Positions 61,206 through 61,867 of a DNA stretch of 61,867 bases are shown piece after piece. Position 1 is the stretch's first letter. Every line of letters begins with the position of its first letter. Source of the stretch: Rhodospirillaceae bacterium (lineage in GTDB: Bacteria > Pseudomonadota > Alphaproteobacteria > UBA6615); assembly GCA_018702955.1 (NCBI GenBank), contig JABJEK010000126.1:1-61867 (forward strand). Reading direction: 5' to 3'. Position numbers and translations under genes: made by a program. The notes below the pieces were generated by a model that was not told the DNA's origin, searched no databases, and was given only the letters and a program-made list of their open reading frames with translations.

Positions 61206-61867
61206 ATGTCCCTGCCTCCCGAAAACTCGATCCGCGTCCTGATTGTCGAAGATAATCCCGGTGATGCAGTGCTCATTCAGCAGATGATCGCGGGGTTCGT
61301 GGAAACAGCGGCGGAATCCCGGATTGCCGCGAACATCGAAGACGCGGAAGCGTTGCTGCGGACCGAGGAGTTTTCACTGATCCTCTGTGATCTGGAACTT
61401 CCCGACAGCGCCGGCCTTGAAACCGTCGACCGTATCCTGTCGAACTCCCAGGCCTTGCCGGTGATCGTCCTGACCGGCGGTGACGCGCGTGATACCGCGA
61501 TCGATGCCATTCGTCTTGGCGCGCAGGATTTCCTCGAGAAGGGTGCCGTGACGTCCACGTCTCTCGAACGTATCGTGGCCCATAGCCTGGAACGCCAGTC
61601 GTTGAACCGAGCGTTGCAGAACAGCATGGTGGAATTGGAGGCGGCGAACGCCCGATTCGTGAACCTCATTTCGGATCTCACCGACGCAGTCGTGGTCACG
61701 GACCCCGGCGGGATTGTTCTATTCGTCAATCCGGCTGCGGAAAGATTGTTCGCCAGGGACTTCGCAGCGGCTATTGGCGAAAAATGCGGCCTGCCGATGG
61801 AATCCGGCGTGCCGGTTGAGATCGGTTTGGCTGACCCTGGTGGACACGAGCGTATTGCCGAAATCCG
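61206..61867 (+). CDS. Response regulator-PAS protein, N-terminal part (cut by window edge)
   Basis: 220 residues are visible. The receiver domain has VLIVEDNPGDAVL (acidic pair Glu15-Asp16) and phospho-acceptor Asp62 (LILCDLELPDSAG), followed by a coiled linker and a PAS domain (DAVVVTDPGGIVLFVNPAAERLF, about 162-184). The gene continues past the window, probably into a diguanylate cyclase or kinase module (inference). It is transcribed after the PAS kinase and its regulator, with a CtrA-like site upstream. Confidence 0.88.
   Translation, partial: MSLPPENSIRVLIVEDNPGDAVLIQQMIAGFVETAAESRIAANIEDAEALLRTEEFSLILCDLELPDSAGLETVDRILSNSQALPVIVLTGGDARDTAIDAIRLGAQDFLEKGAVTSTSLERIVAHSLERQSLNRALQNSMVELEAANARFVNLISDLTDAVVVTDPGGIVLFVNPAAERLFARDFAAAIGEKCGLPMESGVPVEIGLADPGGHERIAEI

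Overview
The window is high-GC DNA from an alphaproteobacterium, probably a free-living, marine-type member of the Rhodospirillales or a neighbouring order. This is inferred from a System I cytochrome c maturation locus, a SUV3-like helicase / S4 protein / FdxA / CarD block, a DUF1127 gene beside a LysR regulator, CtrA-type TTAA-N7-TTAA sites, and the many VOC, NIPSNAP, LLM and SDR genes. No phage, transposon, integrase or CRISPR array was seen. Both window edges cut genes.

Layout. 1-4.6 kb: partial amidohydrolase, PPOX flavoprotein, DEAD-box helicase with 81-bp internal repeats, and a broken AhpD/adenylate-cyclase chimera. 4.6-7.1 kb (minus): EamA transporter, NIPSNAP protein, PEP mutase/isocitrate lyase-like enzyme. 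7.3-14.3 kb (plus): catabolic genes (three SDRs, VOC, luciferase-like flavoprotein, cupin, CMD, glutathione transferase, enoyl-CoA hydratase); two of its promoters carry near-identical 26-bp palindromes. 14.3-16.1 kb: TIGR02466 oxygenase, CBS protein, small membrane protein. 16.1-24.1 kb (minus): ccmABC, a cytochrome c gene, then ccmDEFGHI. 24.2-25.8 kb: DUF1127 gene with a two-hairpin 3' region, divergent from a LysR gene. 25.9-31.2 kb: aconitase, DUF1223 protein, glycosyltransferase. 31.3-36.3 kb: SUV3-like helicase, S4 protein, TerB-like protein, FdxA, and CarD with a histone H1-like tail. 36.3-41.5 kb: M48 lipoprotein protease, thermonuclease, proline iminopeptidase, PagL, pteridine reductase-like SDR, FolB. 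41.6-44.1 kb: PuuE-like deacetylase, CFA-type methyltransferase, tRNA-Arg(CCT). 44.1-51.9 kb: a complete urate-to-glyoxylate pathway (PuuD, UraH, PuuE-UraD fusion, allantoicase, ureidoglycolate lyase) with an NCS2 permease and LysR regulator. 51.9-57.4 kb: UbiX, a hidden SelW-like selenoprotein gene, cytochrome c, a kinase fusion, a LOG protein and twin extradiol-type VOC proteins. 57.6-61.9 kb: a six-PAS histidine kinase and two response regulators with CtrA-like sites upstream.

The most notable observations are the selenoprotein gene (in-frame TGA in a CxxU motif followed by a SECIS-like hairpin, missed by normal ORF calling), the DUF1127 3' region resembling the cuckoo/CcsR small RNAs, the paired palindromes of the catabolic cluster, the paired ATCGAA/TTCGAT palindromes in the purine-catabolism divergent promoter, the CarD/H1-like fusion and the AhpD/cyclase deletion chimera. 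All calls come from reading the sequence; no database search was run.
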